Source: Hydrogenophaga sp. (lineage in GTDB: Bacteria; Pseudomonadota; Gammaproteobacteria; Burkholderiales; Burkholderiaceae_C). From it: a DNA stretch of 64,000 nt. The position numbers and the translations under genes were made by a program. The notes beneath the pieces were generated by a model. It did no database searches, had not been told where the DNA came from, and saw nothing but the letters and a program-made list of their open reading frames with translations. Positions 1 to 7,565 of the stretch are shown here, piece by piece; the first letter of the stretch is position 1, and the number at the start of each line of letters is the position of its first letter. The stretch covers positions 87,526 through 151,525 of the forward strand of contig NZ_JADMKB010000027.1 in assembly GCF_018780075.1 (NCBI RefSeq), read 5' to 3'.

Positions 1-255
1 CTGCAGGACCAGCAGGCCCACCAGCCCCAGCACGGCCAGGCCACCGAAGGCCTTCCAGGTCCACACGCTGTCGTTGGCCGCGCTGGGTTTGACCACCGGT
101 GCTGCCGTGGTTCGCGCCTGCGCGACGCTGAGCGCGTGGGCCAGCACCTGGTCCCGCAGCGCCGCGCCCGGTCGTGCGTCGTCGAGCGCGTTGGCCTCGC
201 GGTAGCGCTGCAACAGCAGGTCGTCGTCGCCTGCGGGCTTCTGGTCGCGGTTCAT
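1..255 (-). CDS. Small membrane-anchored protein, probable anti-sigma partner (3' end outside window)
   Basis: The visible 85 residues start MNRDQKPAGDDD. They have a charged N-terminal half and one hydrophobic segment near residues 68-84 (FGGLAVLGLVGLLVLQ), so the protein is probably anchored once in the inner membrane with a short cytoplasmic N-terminus. It is the last visible gene of the ECF sigma-factor operon. Its ATG overlaps the stop of the 44-codon ORF at 252-386 as ATGA, and GGAGGT sits just upstream, so translation is probably coupled. The position after an ECF sigma factor plus a single membrane span suggests an anti-sigma role. No zinc-finger HxxxCxxC motif is visible, so that role is inferred from context. 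The C-terminus lies beyond base 1. Confidence 0.55.
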   Translation of the reverse strand, partial: MNRDQKPAGDDDLLLQRYREANALDDARPGAALRDQVLAHALSVAQARTTAAPVVKPSAANDSVWTWKAFGGLAVLGLVGLLVLQ

Positions 256-386
256 GCGAATACCTCCGCTCTTCGAGCTGCAGTGCGAGCTTGCTTGGGG
301 CGGCCCGGCGCGGCGCTCACTCGAATACCTTCGCCCTTCGGGCTGCGGTGCGAGCTTGCTTGGGAACGGCCCGGCACGGCGCTCAT
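252..386 (-). CDS. 44-residue ORF bridging sigma factor and membrane protein
   Basis: The frame opens with ATG overlapping the stop of the upstream sigma gene (ATGA at 383-386). It closes with a TGA overlapping the ATG of the downstream membrane protein (ATGA at 252-255). The product is very basic (many Arg, Lys, Ser, Ala) and begins MSAVPGRSQ. The whole ORF lies inside a duplicated 64-bp segment, and a one-base difference between the copies shifts the second copy's frame, so the two halves diverge after a shared start (SAVPGR / SAAPGR). It may only carry ribosomes across the spacer, or it may be a chance ORF made by the duplication. No known domain. Confidence 0.35.
   Translation of the reverse strand: MSAVPGRSQASSHRSPKGEGIRVSAAPGRPKQARTAARRAEVFA
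257..385. repeat. Tandem duplication of a 64-bp intergenic segment
   Basis: Copy 1 is 257-320 and copy 2 is 322-385. Both begin CGAATACCT and end GCGCTCA, share GTGCGAGCTTGCTTGGG internally, and differ by a few substitutions and one indel. The repeat spans the sigma-factor stop codon and the ribosome binding site of the next gene, so the duplication lengthened the spacer of this operon. Confidence 0.85.
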
Positions 387-955
387 GCCAGCGCCTCCAG
401 GGTCTCGCGCAAGCGCGCGCGGGCGTAGCGCAGCCGGCTCTTGGCGGTTTCGCCACTCACGCCTGTGGCCTGGGCGATTTCGGCCACGCTCATCCCCGCT
501 TCGGCCTGCAGCAGAAAGGCCTCGCGTTGCACGGCGGGCAGGGCGGCGAGCGCGTCCAGCAGGGCATGGGCCTGTTCGCGCGAGCTCAACCGGCGCTCCG
601 GGCCAAAGCCCGATTCGGCCGCCAGCGTGTCGGCCAGCGCGGCCCCGTCGTCGCTCTCGGCGTCGAGGCTGGCGTGGTGTTTGTGGGTGCGCCAGTGGTC
701 CACGATGCGGTGGTGGGCGAGCGTGAACAGCCAGGTGCGGAAGCGGGCGCGGGCCTCGTACAACGGCGCCTGCCGCGCCACGCTGAACCACACGTCCTGC
801 ACCAGATCGTCGGCCACCGCGCTGTTCTGCACGCTGCGCTGCACGAAGCGCCACACCGGCAAGGCGTGGCGGTCGTACAGGGTTTCAAAGGCGCGGGTGT
901 CGCCCGCGGCGTAGGCGTGCATGAGGTGTTCGTCGCTGGTGGCGTCCGCGTCCAT
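383..955 (-). CDS. ECF-type RNA polymerase sigma factor
   Basis: A protein of 190 residues, the usual length for an extracytoplasmic-function sigma-70 factor. Region 2 lies around residues 12-85, with DLVQDVWF (core binding and -10 recognition) and RTWLFTLAHHRIVDHWR. Region 4 follows at about 132-185, with LPAVQREAFLLQ and the helix-turn-helix SVAEIAQATGVSGETAKSRL. An acidic linker separates them. It would direct RNA polymerase to a small regulon in response to an envelope or stress signal. It is transcribed after the secreted protein at 1091-1993 and before the small coupled ORF and the membrane protein at 1-255, the typical place for a cognate anti-sigma factor. The signal cannot be read from sequence. 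Confidence 0.93.
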   Translation of the reverse strand: MDADATSDEHLMHAYAAGDTRAFETLYDRHALPVWRFVQRSVQNSAVADDLVQDVWFSVARQAPLYEARARFRTWLFTLAHHRIVDHWRTHKHHASLDAESDDGAALADTLAAESGFGPERRLSSREQAHALLDALAALPAVQREAFLLQAEAGMSVAEIAQATGVSGETAKSRLRYARARLRETLEALA

Positions 956-1007
956 GCGGCCGATTATGGTGGGCTACACACCCGCAGCCAGCGAGGTGAC
1001 CCCAACC

Positions 1008-1090
1008 CAGGACACCGCCGGGCCGGCTTTGCCGGGCGGCCAGTGTCGCCCCCCTGGGGGGTGACGCCGCAGGCGGCGCGGGGGGGGGGG
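1008..1090. repeat. Dispersed GC-rich palindromic intergenic element (copy 1)
   Basis: Contains an inverted GGCCGGCTTTGCCGGGCGGCC core, then CCCCCCTGGGGGG, then GCCGCAGGCGGC and a run of G. It fills the gap between the sigma gene and the upstream gene. It belongs to the family found at about thirteen gene ends in this window. Confidence 0.6.
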
Positions 1091-1993
1091 TCAACCGGGG
1101 TCCGGTGCATAACGCGTGCGGCGCGAACCCGGGAACGGCTGGGGCTGGGCCATGGGTTCCACGTCCGGCGGCAGCACGCCCATCGCGATCAGGTTGATGC
1201 GGCTGTCGTAGCGGATGCGGATCACTTCGTCTGGGCGGGCACTGCGGCGCTCGAAGCTGGTGTGACCGACCCAGGAGCCCTCGCGCTCGCCGTGGCCTGT
1301 GCCCAGGCGCGGGGCAGGGCTGGCGGGGCGGCGCACGGCATCGGCCGCTTCGTTGTGGGACTGGCTCTTGGCGCTGCCCATGCCCGATGCGGGCGACTCG
1401 GCGGCCGGCGCGGCCGACGCGGGCGCGCTGCGGTCGAGCGTGGAGCGCTCCGATTCGTTGAGCTCGCGGCGTTCGCGCCAGGTGGAGGGGGCCTCAGGCA
1501 GGGGCACGCTGGCGGGCGGCGGGGCGAGCTTCTCGCGGAAGACGGCCACGCCGATCACGCCCACGTGGGCAGGTCGCCCGGTGCGCGCCGCGTAGGAGCC
1601 CGAGAGGTTCGTGAAGTGGAAGGCGGCGACCTCGGCGTCGCTCTTGCGCCAGCCGGTGATGTCGTACCGCTGCCAGGGGCTGAGCACGTAGCCGGTCTGC
1701 TCCAGCGCGGCGGTCTCACCCGAGACCACGTTGACGCCATCGACCGAGACCACGCTCATCACGCGGCCGCTCAGCGCGTTGCGCACCGACACGGCGTAGC
1801 GCGCGCCGGGGCGTCCCGCTACCCAGTATTCGCCTCGGTGCTGGTGGACCGGCAGGGTCTCGCCGCTGTCGCGGTCGATGATCTGGATGTCGGCGAGGCG
1901 CCCCACGGCATGGGCCGGCAGCGCGCTGAGGAACGCCAGGGTGGCGAGGGCGGGGAGGGCGAGGCGGCGCAGGGGGTGGCGGGTGGCGTTCAT
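1091..1993 (-). CDS. Secreted or periplasmic protein of unknown function
   Basis: A protein of 300 residues with a clear signal peptide: RHPLRR followed by a hydrophobic stretch ending ALPAHA at about residue 29. The first half (30-150) looks like a folded beta-rich domain (for example QIIDRDSGETLPVHQHRGEYWVAG split by turns). The second half is rich in Pro, Ser, Ala and Glu and looks disordered. It is the first gene of the ECF sigma operon (135 bp upstream of the sigma gene), which suggests an envelope component of that response. The ATG at 1993 has CTGGAG about seven bases upstream. I do not recognise a named family. Confidence 0.75.
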   Translation of the reverse strand: MNATRHPLRRLALPALATLAFLSALPAHAVGRLADIQIIDRDSGETLPVHQHRGEYWVAGRPGARYAVSVRNALSGRVMSVVSVDGVNVVSGETAALEQTGYVLSPWQRYDITGWRKSDAEVAAFHFTNLSGSYAARTGRPAHVGVIGVAVFREKLAPPPASVPLPEAPSTWRERRELNESERSTLDRSAPASAAPAAESPASGMGSAKSQSHNEAADAVRRPASPAPRLGTGHGEREGSWVGHTSFERRSARPDEVIRIRYDSRINLIAMGVLPPDVEPMAQPQPFPGSRRTRYAPDPG

Positions 1994-2454
1994 GAAAGCT
2001 CCAGAAAAGAGGTTGAGGAGCTGACTGAAACGAACGGGGCGGGGTGATGGGGTTAAAGCGCCGCTGGTTTATTTGCAACAAGTTGTGCTGAGGCGTTTCA
2101 ACGCTTGCGGTTGGCCTTTGGAAAAGGTTTTTGACAGCGCGTTGGGTCTCACGTTCGGCGCTCGGGTCGCGGGGGCAGGGGCAGGTGGTCCGGGTGCTCG
2201 TTCTCCGTCCCACCTCTCGGGCGACTGCCTGGGCGCGCTGTTGTTGCTTCATCAACACGGTTGTGGCGCGCCACCGCGCGGGCAACCGCGAATGGGGACT
2301 GCGCCCGCTCACCCAAACCACCTGCTCCCGAAGTGACGTTTGAGCGAACCAGCAGGCATGCCCACTGGTCTTTGAGAACGGGGGTGCCGCCATCGGCCTG
2401 TGCGAGGTTCAGGCGCACGAATCCCCGGAAGTCTTCACACAACAAAAAGCGAAG
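1994..2454. other. Intergenic stretch without a supported gene
   Basis: About 460 bases between the secreted protein gene and the LysR gene. Short open frames on both strands have atypical composition and no convincing ribosome binding site, and none resembles a known protein. The part near 2000-2130 is more AT-rich and probably holds the promoter of the ECF operon. No clear -35/-10 pair could be fixed. Confidence 0.5.
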
Positions 2455-3387
2455 TCAGCAAGCGTCGCACCCCGCCAGCGCCAAAGCCACCCCCGCGCGC
2501 GTGTGCTCGGTGAGGTGGTCGAGAAACACCTGGGTGCGTTGCGGCAAAAACTTGCGGCTGGGCAGGGCGGCGTAGAGCGTGAAACGCCCCGTGATCCAGG
2601 GCGCCAGCACCCTGGCCAGCGCGCCGCTGGCGAGGTGGGGCGCGGCCAGCTCCACGGCGGTGGAGGTGATGCCCGTGCCGTCCAGCGCGGCACGGATCAG
2701 GGTGTCGGTGTGGTTGGACCACAGCACGGGTTGCACGTCGAGTTCGACCTGCTGGTTGTCATCGTCGCTGCGGAACAGGCGCCAGCAGCGGCTGCGCGGG
2801 CCTTCGGCTTTGATGCGCAGGCAATCGTGCCGCGGCAGGTCCAGGGGCGTCTGTGGCGTGCCGCGGCGCGCCAGGTAGGCCGGCGACGCCACCAGGATGG
2901 CCTCGGTCGCGTTGATCTTGCGGGCGATCACGTTGCCGTCAAACCCGTCGGTGGTGCCCAGCAGGGTGATGTCGTAGTCCTCGACCGGTGGTTCCCGGTG
3001 GCTGGCCACGTCGATGTCGAGCTGGATCTGCGGGTAGCGCTGGTGAAAGCTCGCGACCAGGGGCGCGAGCACGTGCGAGGCCAGCACCGGCGGCGCCAGC
3101 ACCCGCAGCACGCCCGAGAGCTGGTGGGTGTGCGAACTCACGAGCGAGTCGGCGTCGTCCAGATCGAGCAGGATGTGGCGCACCCGCTCCAGGTAGGCCT
3201 CACCCGCGTCGGTGAGCGACTGGCGCCGGGTCGTCCGGTGCAGCAGGCGCGCACCGAGGTGCTCCTCCAGGTCGGCCACCAGACGGGTCACCACGGCGGG
3301 CGACATGTCCAGCGCGCGGGCGGCCGCCGCGAAACCGCCTTCGTCCACGACTTTGAGGAACACACGCATTGAGGTCAGACGGTCCAT
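2455..3387 (-). CDS. LysR-family transcriptional regulator
   Basis: A protein of 310 residues, the normal LTTR length. The N-terminal winged helix-turn-helix covers about residues 1-60 (MDRLTSMRVFLKVVDEGGF, then AAAARALDMSPAVVTRLVADLE and GARLLHRTTR). The rest (about 90-300) is the two-lobed effector-binding domain. I start at 3387 because MDRLTSM is the typical LTTR N-terminus; the open frame runs 20 codons further upstream without family character. The nearest divergent gene, encoding a DUF4148 protein, may be its target, but LTTRs also act at distant sites. The subfamily resembles the many single-gene LTTRs of Burkholderiales. Effector unknown. Confidence 0.9.
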   Translation of the reverse strand: MDRLTSMRVFLKVVDEGGFAAAARALDMSPAVVTRLVADLEEHLGARLLHRTTRRQSLTDAGEAYLERVRHILLDLDDADSLVSSHTHQLSGVLRVLAPPVLASHVLAPLVASFHQRYPQIQLDIDVASHREPPVEDYDITLLGTTDGFDGNVIARKINATEAILVASPAYLARRGTPQTPLDLPRHDCLRIKAEGPRSRCWRLFRSDDDNQQVELDVQPVLWSNHTDTLIRAALDGTGITSTAVELAAPHLASGALARVLAPWITGRFTLYAALPSRKFLPQRTQVFLDHLTEHTRAGVALALAGCDAC

Positions 3388-3420
3388 GGGGCGATTGTGT
3401 GGGGCATCAACGGGTTGATT

Positions 3421-3437
3421 GTTGCGAATTCCACAAC
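3421..3437. promoter_or_regulatory. Candidate LTTR operator
   Basis: An imperfect palindrome, GTTGCGAATTCCACAAC, is centred on GAATTC. It has the symmetrical GTTG/CAAC ends expected of a LysR-type box (T-N11-A spacing) and lies 34-50 bp upstream of the regulator's start. It would suit autoregulation or control of the divergent gene at 3613. Inferred from position and symmetry only. Confidence 0.35.
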
Positions 3438-3612
3438 GGAGTATCACTGATCTGGTGGTTTTTCTTCTTGGCGTGAAATTTTAAAGTTCACCCATCGCAG
3501 CGAAAACGCTTCTGAAACACAACGCAAAGAAGCGATACCGCCACGAAAAGACACCCGGTCCACGGACCGGCACGATCACTTTGCCACTCACCACTTCTTG
3601 AAAGGAAGCACC

Positions 3613-4221
3613 ATGAAAGCCTCTTACCTCTCCTCCATCGCCCTCGCCGTGGCCGCCCTGTCGGCCGGTCAGGCCTTCGCTGCCGACGCCGACGCGCCCT
3701 TGACCCGCGAACAGGTTCGCGCCGAGCTGGTGCAGGCCCAGCGCAACGGCGATGTCATCGCCGACAACGAGTCCGGCCTGACCCTGCGCCAGATGTACCC
3801 CGGCCGCTACGACGCCGCCCCGGCGGTGCAGGCCAAGTCCCGCGCCGACGTGCAGGCCGAGCTGAAGGAAGCCCAGCGCAGCGGCAACGTGATCGCCGAC
3901 GCGGAGTCGGGCCAGACGATGAAGCAGCTGTTCCCCGGCCGCTACCCCGCCGCCACCGCGACGGCCAGCCTCAGCCGTGAAGACGTTCGCGCCGAACTGC
4001 GCGAAGCCCAGCTCAATGGCGACGTGATCGCCGACAACGAGTCGGGCCGGACGCTCAAGGAGATCTACCCGAACCGCTACCCGACCACCGTGGCCCAAGG
4101 CAAGACCCGCGCCGAAGTGCTGGCCGAACTGAAGGAAGCCCAGCGCACCGGTGACATCGTGGCCGACGGCGAATCCGGCCGCAAGCTGAACGAGCTGTAC
4201 CCCAGCAAGTACAAGAACTGA
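3613..4221 (+). CDS. DUF4148 repeat protein, exported
   Basis: A protein of 202 residues. A signal peptide (MKASYLSSIALAVAALSAGQAFA, seen as a basic start, a hydrophobic core and an AFA cut site near residue 23) is followed by four tandem modules of about 45 residues. Each carries the pattern R-x-(Q/D/E)-V-x-AEL-x-x-AQ-x-x-G-(D/N)-(V/I)-(I/V)-AD-x-ESG and ends in a P-x-(R/K)-Y motif. DUF4148 proteins usually have one or two such modules, so four is a long version. AAAGGAAG lies at the right distance before ATG 3613. The expected location is the periplasm or outside. Function of the family is unknown. It is divergent from the LysR gene. Confidence 0.9.
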   Translation: MKASYLSSIALAVAALSAGQAFAADADAPLTREQVRAELVQAQRNGDVIADNESGLTLRQMYPGRYDAAPAVQAKSRADVQAELKEAQRSGNVIADAESGQTMKQLFPGRYPAATATASLSREDVRAELREAQLNGDVIADNESGRTLKEIYPNRYPTTVAQGKTRAEVLAELKEAQRTGDIVADGESGRKLNELYPSKYKN

Positions 4222-4294
4222 TCCCCCTGCGCTGCTGCGCAGCTTCCCCCTGGGGGGACCACGCCCTTGGACCGGCAAAGCCGGATCCTTGGCG
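4222..4294. repeat. Dispersed GC-rich palindromic intergenic element (copy 2)
   Basis: Directly follows the DUF4148 stop. It contains GCGCTGCTGCGCAGC, CCCCCTGGGGGG and ACCGGCAAAGCCGG. This is a family member in the reverse arrangement to copy 1, and could serve as a transcription terminator or boundary. Confidence 0.55.
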
Positions 4295-4389
4295 TGTGCT
4301 TGAGGGACTGCCCTTCTGTCCCGCGTCCCTCCCGTCTCACCCTCCGTCTGGTACAACCTCGCGCTACACGATGGCAACAGGAGATGACC

Positions 4390-4773
4390 ATGACGAGCTT
4401 CAAGAAGGTGGTGCTGTACACCGGCACCGACGGGCGGGCCGGATTTCGCGAAGAGACCGTGGAGCTCAGTGAAGGCACGCCAGCGGCGTGCCTTTCGCCG
4501 TTGATGGCTTCGGGCGGTTTTCAGCTGCGCGAGAGCCCGGTCGGGTTTCGCAGCCAGTTCCACTGCACCGGGGCGCCGCAGTGGCTGTTTGTGCTGCAGG
4601 GGCAGATGGAGATCGGCCTGCAGGACGGCAGCTCACGCACCTTTGGCCCAGGCGATCATTTCTATTCGGCCGACACGCTGCCCGCGGGCGCCACCTTTGA
4701 CCCGCAAGTCCACGGTCACTGGAGCCGCCAGGTCGGCGATCAGCCGCTGGTGACCCTCTTCGTGAGAGGGTGA
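4390..4773 (+). CDS. Small cupin-fold protein
   Basis: A protein of 127 residues with a single conserved beta-barrel domain. Motifs include PVGFRSQFHCTGAPQWLFVLQG, split as a first metal-site-like region, and GDHFYSADTLPAGATFDP-H-x-H as the second (the H-G-H near residue 108). The AGGAG at 4379-4383 sits six bases before ATG 4390, so that start is preferred over the in-frame ATG at 4384. TACAAC at 4352 could be a -10. It is the first of three close genes (cupin, MoaD-like, BNR propeller; gaps of 22 and 28 bp), so it probably shares their pathway. Substrate unknown; cupins range from isomerases to dioxygenases and sensors. Confidence 0.8.
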   Translation: MTSFKKVVLYTGTDGRAGFREETVELSEGTPAACLSPLMASGGFQLRESPVGFRSQFHCTGAPQWLFVLQGQMEIGLQDGSSRTFGPGDHFYSADTLPAGATFDPQVHGHWSRQVGDQPLVTLFVRG

Positions 4774-4795
4774 AACGCTGTTCGACGGGTCGGCC

Positions 4796-5095
4796 ATGTC
4801 CGACACTGGCGCCGGTTGCATTGCCATGGTCACCGTCGAATTCGCCCCCAGCCTGCGACGCCACGTCGACTGCGCGCCGCAGCAGGTCGCGCCCGGCGCC
4901 TTGCGTGAGGCGCTCGAAACCGCCTTGCGGGCCGCGCCCGCGCTGGCGCCCTATGTGTTCGACGACCAGCGCGCGGTGCGCAAGCACGTGGCGGTGTTCG
5001 TCAACCGGCAACTGGTGCAGGACCGTGTGTCGCTGAGCCAGCCGCTGCAGGCGGGCGACCGGGTGCTGGTGGTGCAGGCCCTCAGCGGCGGCTGA
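4796..5095 (+). CDS. MoaD/ThiS-like ubiquitin-fold sulfur-carrier protein
   Basis: A protein of 99 residues (89 if it starts at ATG 4826, where MVTVEFAPSL matches the usual MoaD N-terminus). The beta-grasp pattern ends in LQAGDRVLVVQALSGG. The C-terminal Gly-Gly is what a MoaD, ThiS or Urm1-type carrier needs for adenylation and thiocarboxylation. RHVDC, LREALETAL and VAVFVN are in the expected positions of the fold. No moaE, thiG or activating E1-like gene is nearby. The neighbours are a cupin and a BNR propeller, so this may be a carrier for a different sulfur transfer or conjugation reaction rather than molybdopterin synthesis. Confidence 0.85.
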   Translation: MSDTGAGCIAMVTVEFAPSLRRHVDCAPQQVAPGALREALETALRAAPALAPYVFDDQRAVRKHVAVFVNRQLVQDRVSLSQPLQAGDRVLVVQALSGG

Positions 5096-5123
5096 AGGCC
5101 CCCAACGAAGCGAGGAGATTCAG

Positions 5124-6218
5124 ATGCAGACGCTGTTGATCGCCACCCGCAAGGGCCTCTTCGTGCTGCACGGCGAGGGCGCCGAGTGGGCCATCACCGC
5201 CCACCACTTCCCGGGCGAGCCGGTCACCAGCGTGCTGGTCGATGCCCGCGACGGCGCCTGGTACGCCGCCCTGCGGCTGGGCCACTTCGGCGTCAAGCTG
5301 CACCGCAGCGCCGACCGGGGCCAGACCTGGGAGGAAACGGCCGCGCCGGCGTTCCCCCTCAAACCCACCGAGGGCCCCGACGCCGACGACACCACGCCGT
5401 GGAGCGTGGACCTGATCTGGTCGCTCGCGGCCGGTGGTCCGGACCAACCCGGCGTGCTCTGGGCCGGCTGCATCCCGGCCGGGCTGTTCCGCTCCACCGA
5501 TGCCGGCGCCAGCTGGACCCTGAACACGCCCTTGTGGAACCAGCCCGGGCGGCGCGGGTGGTTCGGCGGCGGCTATGACCACGCGGGCATCCACTCCATC
5601 CTGGTGGACCCGCGCGATGCCAGTCATGTCACGGTCGCCGTGTCCTGCGGCGGTGTCTGGCAGACGCGTGATGCTGGCGCCCACTGGACCCTCACGGCCC
5701 AGGGCATGACGGCCGACTACCTGCCCGCCGAGAGCGCCGACGACGGCAACACACAAGACCCTCACTGCATGGTGCAGTGCACCGCCAACCCGGATGTGCT
5801 CTGGGTGCAGCACCACTGCGGCATCTACCGCTCGGCCGATGGTGGCCAGTGCTGGCGTGGCATCGCGGCGCCCGCGCCGTCGGGTTTCGGCTTTGCCGTG
5901 GCCTGTGACCCGCACAACCCGCAACGCGCCTGGTTCGTGCCCGCGCAGGCCGACGTCTGCCGCTTCCCGGTGGACGGGCGCATGGTGGTGACCCGCACCG
6001 ACGACGGTGGTGCGAGCTTCCAGACTTTTTCCAGCGGCTTGCCGCAGACCCACGCCTACCACCTGGTCTACCGCCACGGGCTGGACGTGAGCGCCGATGG
6101 GCAGACGCTGGCGCTGGCCTCGACCACGGGCGGGCTGTGGGTGAGCGCCGACGCGGGCGAGCACTGGCACCCGGTGTCGAACGACCTGCCGCCGGTGGCG
6201 TCGGTCCGCTGGGTGTAA
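5124..6218 (+). CDS. BNR/Asp-box beta-propeller protein (sialidase-like fold)
   Basis: A protein of 364 residues with no signal peptide, so probably cytoplasmic. Six Asp-box motifs (S/T-x-D-x-G-x-x-W/F) recur: RSADRGQTW, RSTDAGASW, QTRDAGAHW, RSADGGQCW, RTDDGGASF and VSADAGEHW. They mark successive propeller blades. Many such proteins are labelled exo-alpha-sialidase, but the catalytic sialidase residues are not evident and a binding or unknown enzymatic role is as likely. GAGGAG precedes ATG 5124. From memory, this protein type is often next to a small MoaD/ThiS-like gene in actinobacteria and proteobacteria, which supports a joint function with 4796-5095. Confidence 0.85.
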   Translation: MQTLLIATRKGLFVLHGEGAEWAITAHHFPGEPVTSVLVDARDGAWYAALRLGHFGVKLHRSADRGQTWEETAAPAFPLKPTEGPDADDTTPWSVDLIWSLAAGGPDQPGVLWAGCIPAGLFRSTDAGASWTLNTPLWNQPGRRGWFGGGYDHAGIHSILVDPRDASHVTVAVSCGGVWQTRDAGAHWTLTAQGMTADYLPAESADDGNTQDPHCMVQCTANPDVLWVQHHCGIYRSADGGQCWRGIAAPAPSGFGFAVACDPHNPQRAWFVPAQADVCRFPVDGRMVVTRTDDGGASFQTFSSGLPQTHAYHLVYRHGLDVSADGQTLALASTTGGLWVSADAGEHWHPVSNDLPPVASVRWV

Positions 6219-6220
6219 AA

Positions 6221-6318
6221 CGCCCCCCCCCGCAGCGCTTCGCGCTACCCCCCTGGGGGGCGGCACTGGCCGTCCGTCCTGAGCTGGTCGAAGGGCGGCC
6301 CGGCGGTGCCCTGGGTTG
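6221..6318. repeat. Dispersed GC-rich palindromic intergenic element (copy 3)
   Basis: It lies between two convergent genes, where a two-way terminator would be expected. It contains AGCGCTTCGCGCT, CCCCCCTGGGGGG and a GGCCGTCC...GGGCGGCC arm. The arms enclose TCCTGAGCTGGTCGAAGG, which looks like a further widespread short repeat inserted within the element. Confidence 0.55.
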
Positions 6319-6325
6319 GATCGCT

Positions 6326-7411
6326 TCACGCGCCGGGTGGCGCCCCCGTAACTTGTACATGGATGGGGGCCTCCGCTTGTCCGGTCTCGGGCAAGCGCAG
6401 CCGCAGCAGCGCCCGCACGAAACCGTGGTCGCTGCGGCTGCGGTCGCGGCCTTCGAACAGGTGGTCGTTGAACACCTCGACGCGCCGCACGTCACCGATG
6501 GCCGCGCGGCTGGTGGCCACGAACTCTTCGCTCACCAGCACCTGGTCCAGCACCTCGGGGTAGCCCTGGTGGATGTGGGAAAAGGCCACGTCGCGGCGCA
6601 GCGCGGCCTCGCCCATCACGTCCCAGGCGCTGAAGAGGGCGTTGTCGCGCGCGCCCTTGTCGTAGGCCACCTGCGAGGTCGCCGCGATGAGCTGGGTGGT
6701 CACGCTGTGCGGGCCGTCGTTCAGGTCGCCCATGACGATCAGCGGCAGGCGCGTGCGGTGCAGCAACTCCACCACCTTCAGGCGCAGCGCCAGCGCTTCG
6801 CCCGCGCGCATGATCAGCGAGCGCAGCGAACCCACGGCCTGCACCGTGGGGTCTTCCGTGTCCTCGATCGAGCGGCCTTGCGCGTCCTGCAGGTACTTGG
6901 GGCGCTTGGACTTGAGGTGGGCCGTGATCACGGCGACCTCCTGCCCGTGTTTCATCCGCAGCGTGGCCAGCAACGGCGGGCGCTCGAAGCGGGTGTGCGG
7001 GCCGATGCCGGGGACCTGCACCACGGCCGCAGCGGGGAAGTCGGTGATCGACTGGATGGACTCAACCTTCAGCCGTGTCACGAGGCCAACGCGGGGCGTG
7101 CCCTGGGCGCCCACCTGTCCCGGTCCGTTCTCGGCGCCGGGCACGCTGACCGTGCTGTACTGCAGACCGCTGCGGGCCACGGCGGCGCGCAGCGCGAGCT
7201 CGTCCCACACCTCCTGCACCGCCAGCACGTCGGCGTTGAGCACCCGGAAACGCTCGCCGAGCCAGCCCACCTTGCGCTCGAACTCGTTCTGGCTGTAAGG
7301 GTCCTGGCCGTCGTAGAAGTGGCGCCCAGGCTGCGCCAGGTTGAGCACGTTGCAACTGGCCACCATCAGGGTGGCGAAGCGCGAGACGGGGGGCAGGATC
7401 ATGTTGGGCAT
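6326..7411 (-). CDS. Endonuclease/exonuclease/phosphatase (EEP) family hydrolase
   Basis: A protein of 361 residues spanning one EEP domain. Visible active-site elements are SCNVLNL (N, first metal), LAVQEVWD (metal-binding Glu), VITAHLKSK (His), MGDLNDGP (DxN) and the C-terminal SDHGF (catalytic Asp-His). Family members are metal-dependent phosphodiesterases acting on DNA, phospholipids or inositol phosphates; the substrate cannot be told here. There is no signal peptide, so a cytoplasmic location is likely. I start at 7411 (MPNMILPP) because GTGAGG precedes it; the frame extends 17 codons further. Downstream, the gene converges with the BNR propeller gene. Confidence 0.88.
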   Translation of the reverse strand: MPNMILPPVSRFATLMVASCNVLNLAQPGRHFYDGQDPYSQNEFERKVGWLGERFRVLNADVLAVQEVWDELALRAAVARSGLQYSTVSVPGAENGPGQVGAQGTPRVGLVTRLKVESIQSITDFPAAAVVQVPGIGPHTRFERPPLLATLRMKHGQEVAVITAHLKSKRPKYLQDAQGRSIEDTEDPTVQAVGSLRSLIMRAGEALALRLKVVELLHRTRLPLIVMGDLNDGPHSVTTQLIAATSQVAYDKGARDNALFSAWDVMGEAALRRDVAFSHIHQGYPEVLDQVLVSEEFVATSRAAIGDVRRVEVFNDHLFEGRDRSRSDHGFVRALLRLRLPETGQAEAPIHVQVTGAPPGA

Positions 7412-7473
7412 GACCTCACTGTAACCAGACGCCGTGACCGGTTTTCCATGGCGCCGCAACACCCCTGCGCATG

Positions 7474-7565
7474 AAACGGGGCCAACCAGGGCGCCGCCGG
7501 GCCGGCTCGCCGGACGGTCGGTGTTTCTGCCCGGAGGGTGCGCGCGAAGCGCGGCGGGGGGCGCG
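7474..7565. repeat. Dispersed GC-rich palindromic intergenic element (copy 4)
   Basis: Contains GCCGGGCCGGCTCGCCGGACGG and GTGCGCGCGAAGCGCG followed by GGCGGGGGG. It sits just after the histidine kinase stop on the minus strand. The central C-run/G-run pair is degenerate in this copy. Confidence 0.5.

Noticed and set aside
1081..1090. A run of ten or more G taken as a phase-variable tract
   Set aside because: It lies between genes at the end of a dispersed palindromic element, not in a coding region or at promoter spacing, so no switching role can be argued.
2149..2445. A 98-residue minus-strand frame in the gap between the secreted-protein and LysR genes
   Set aside because: Mixed composition, no ribosome binding site and no family resemblance. 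Kept only as unexplained intergenic DNA.
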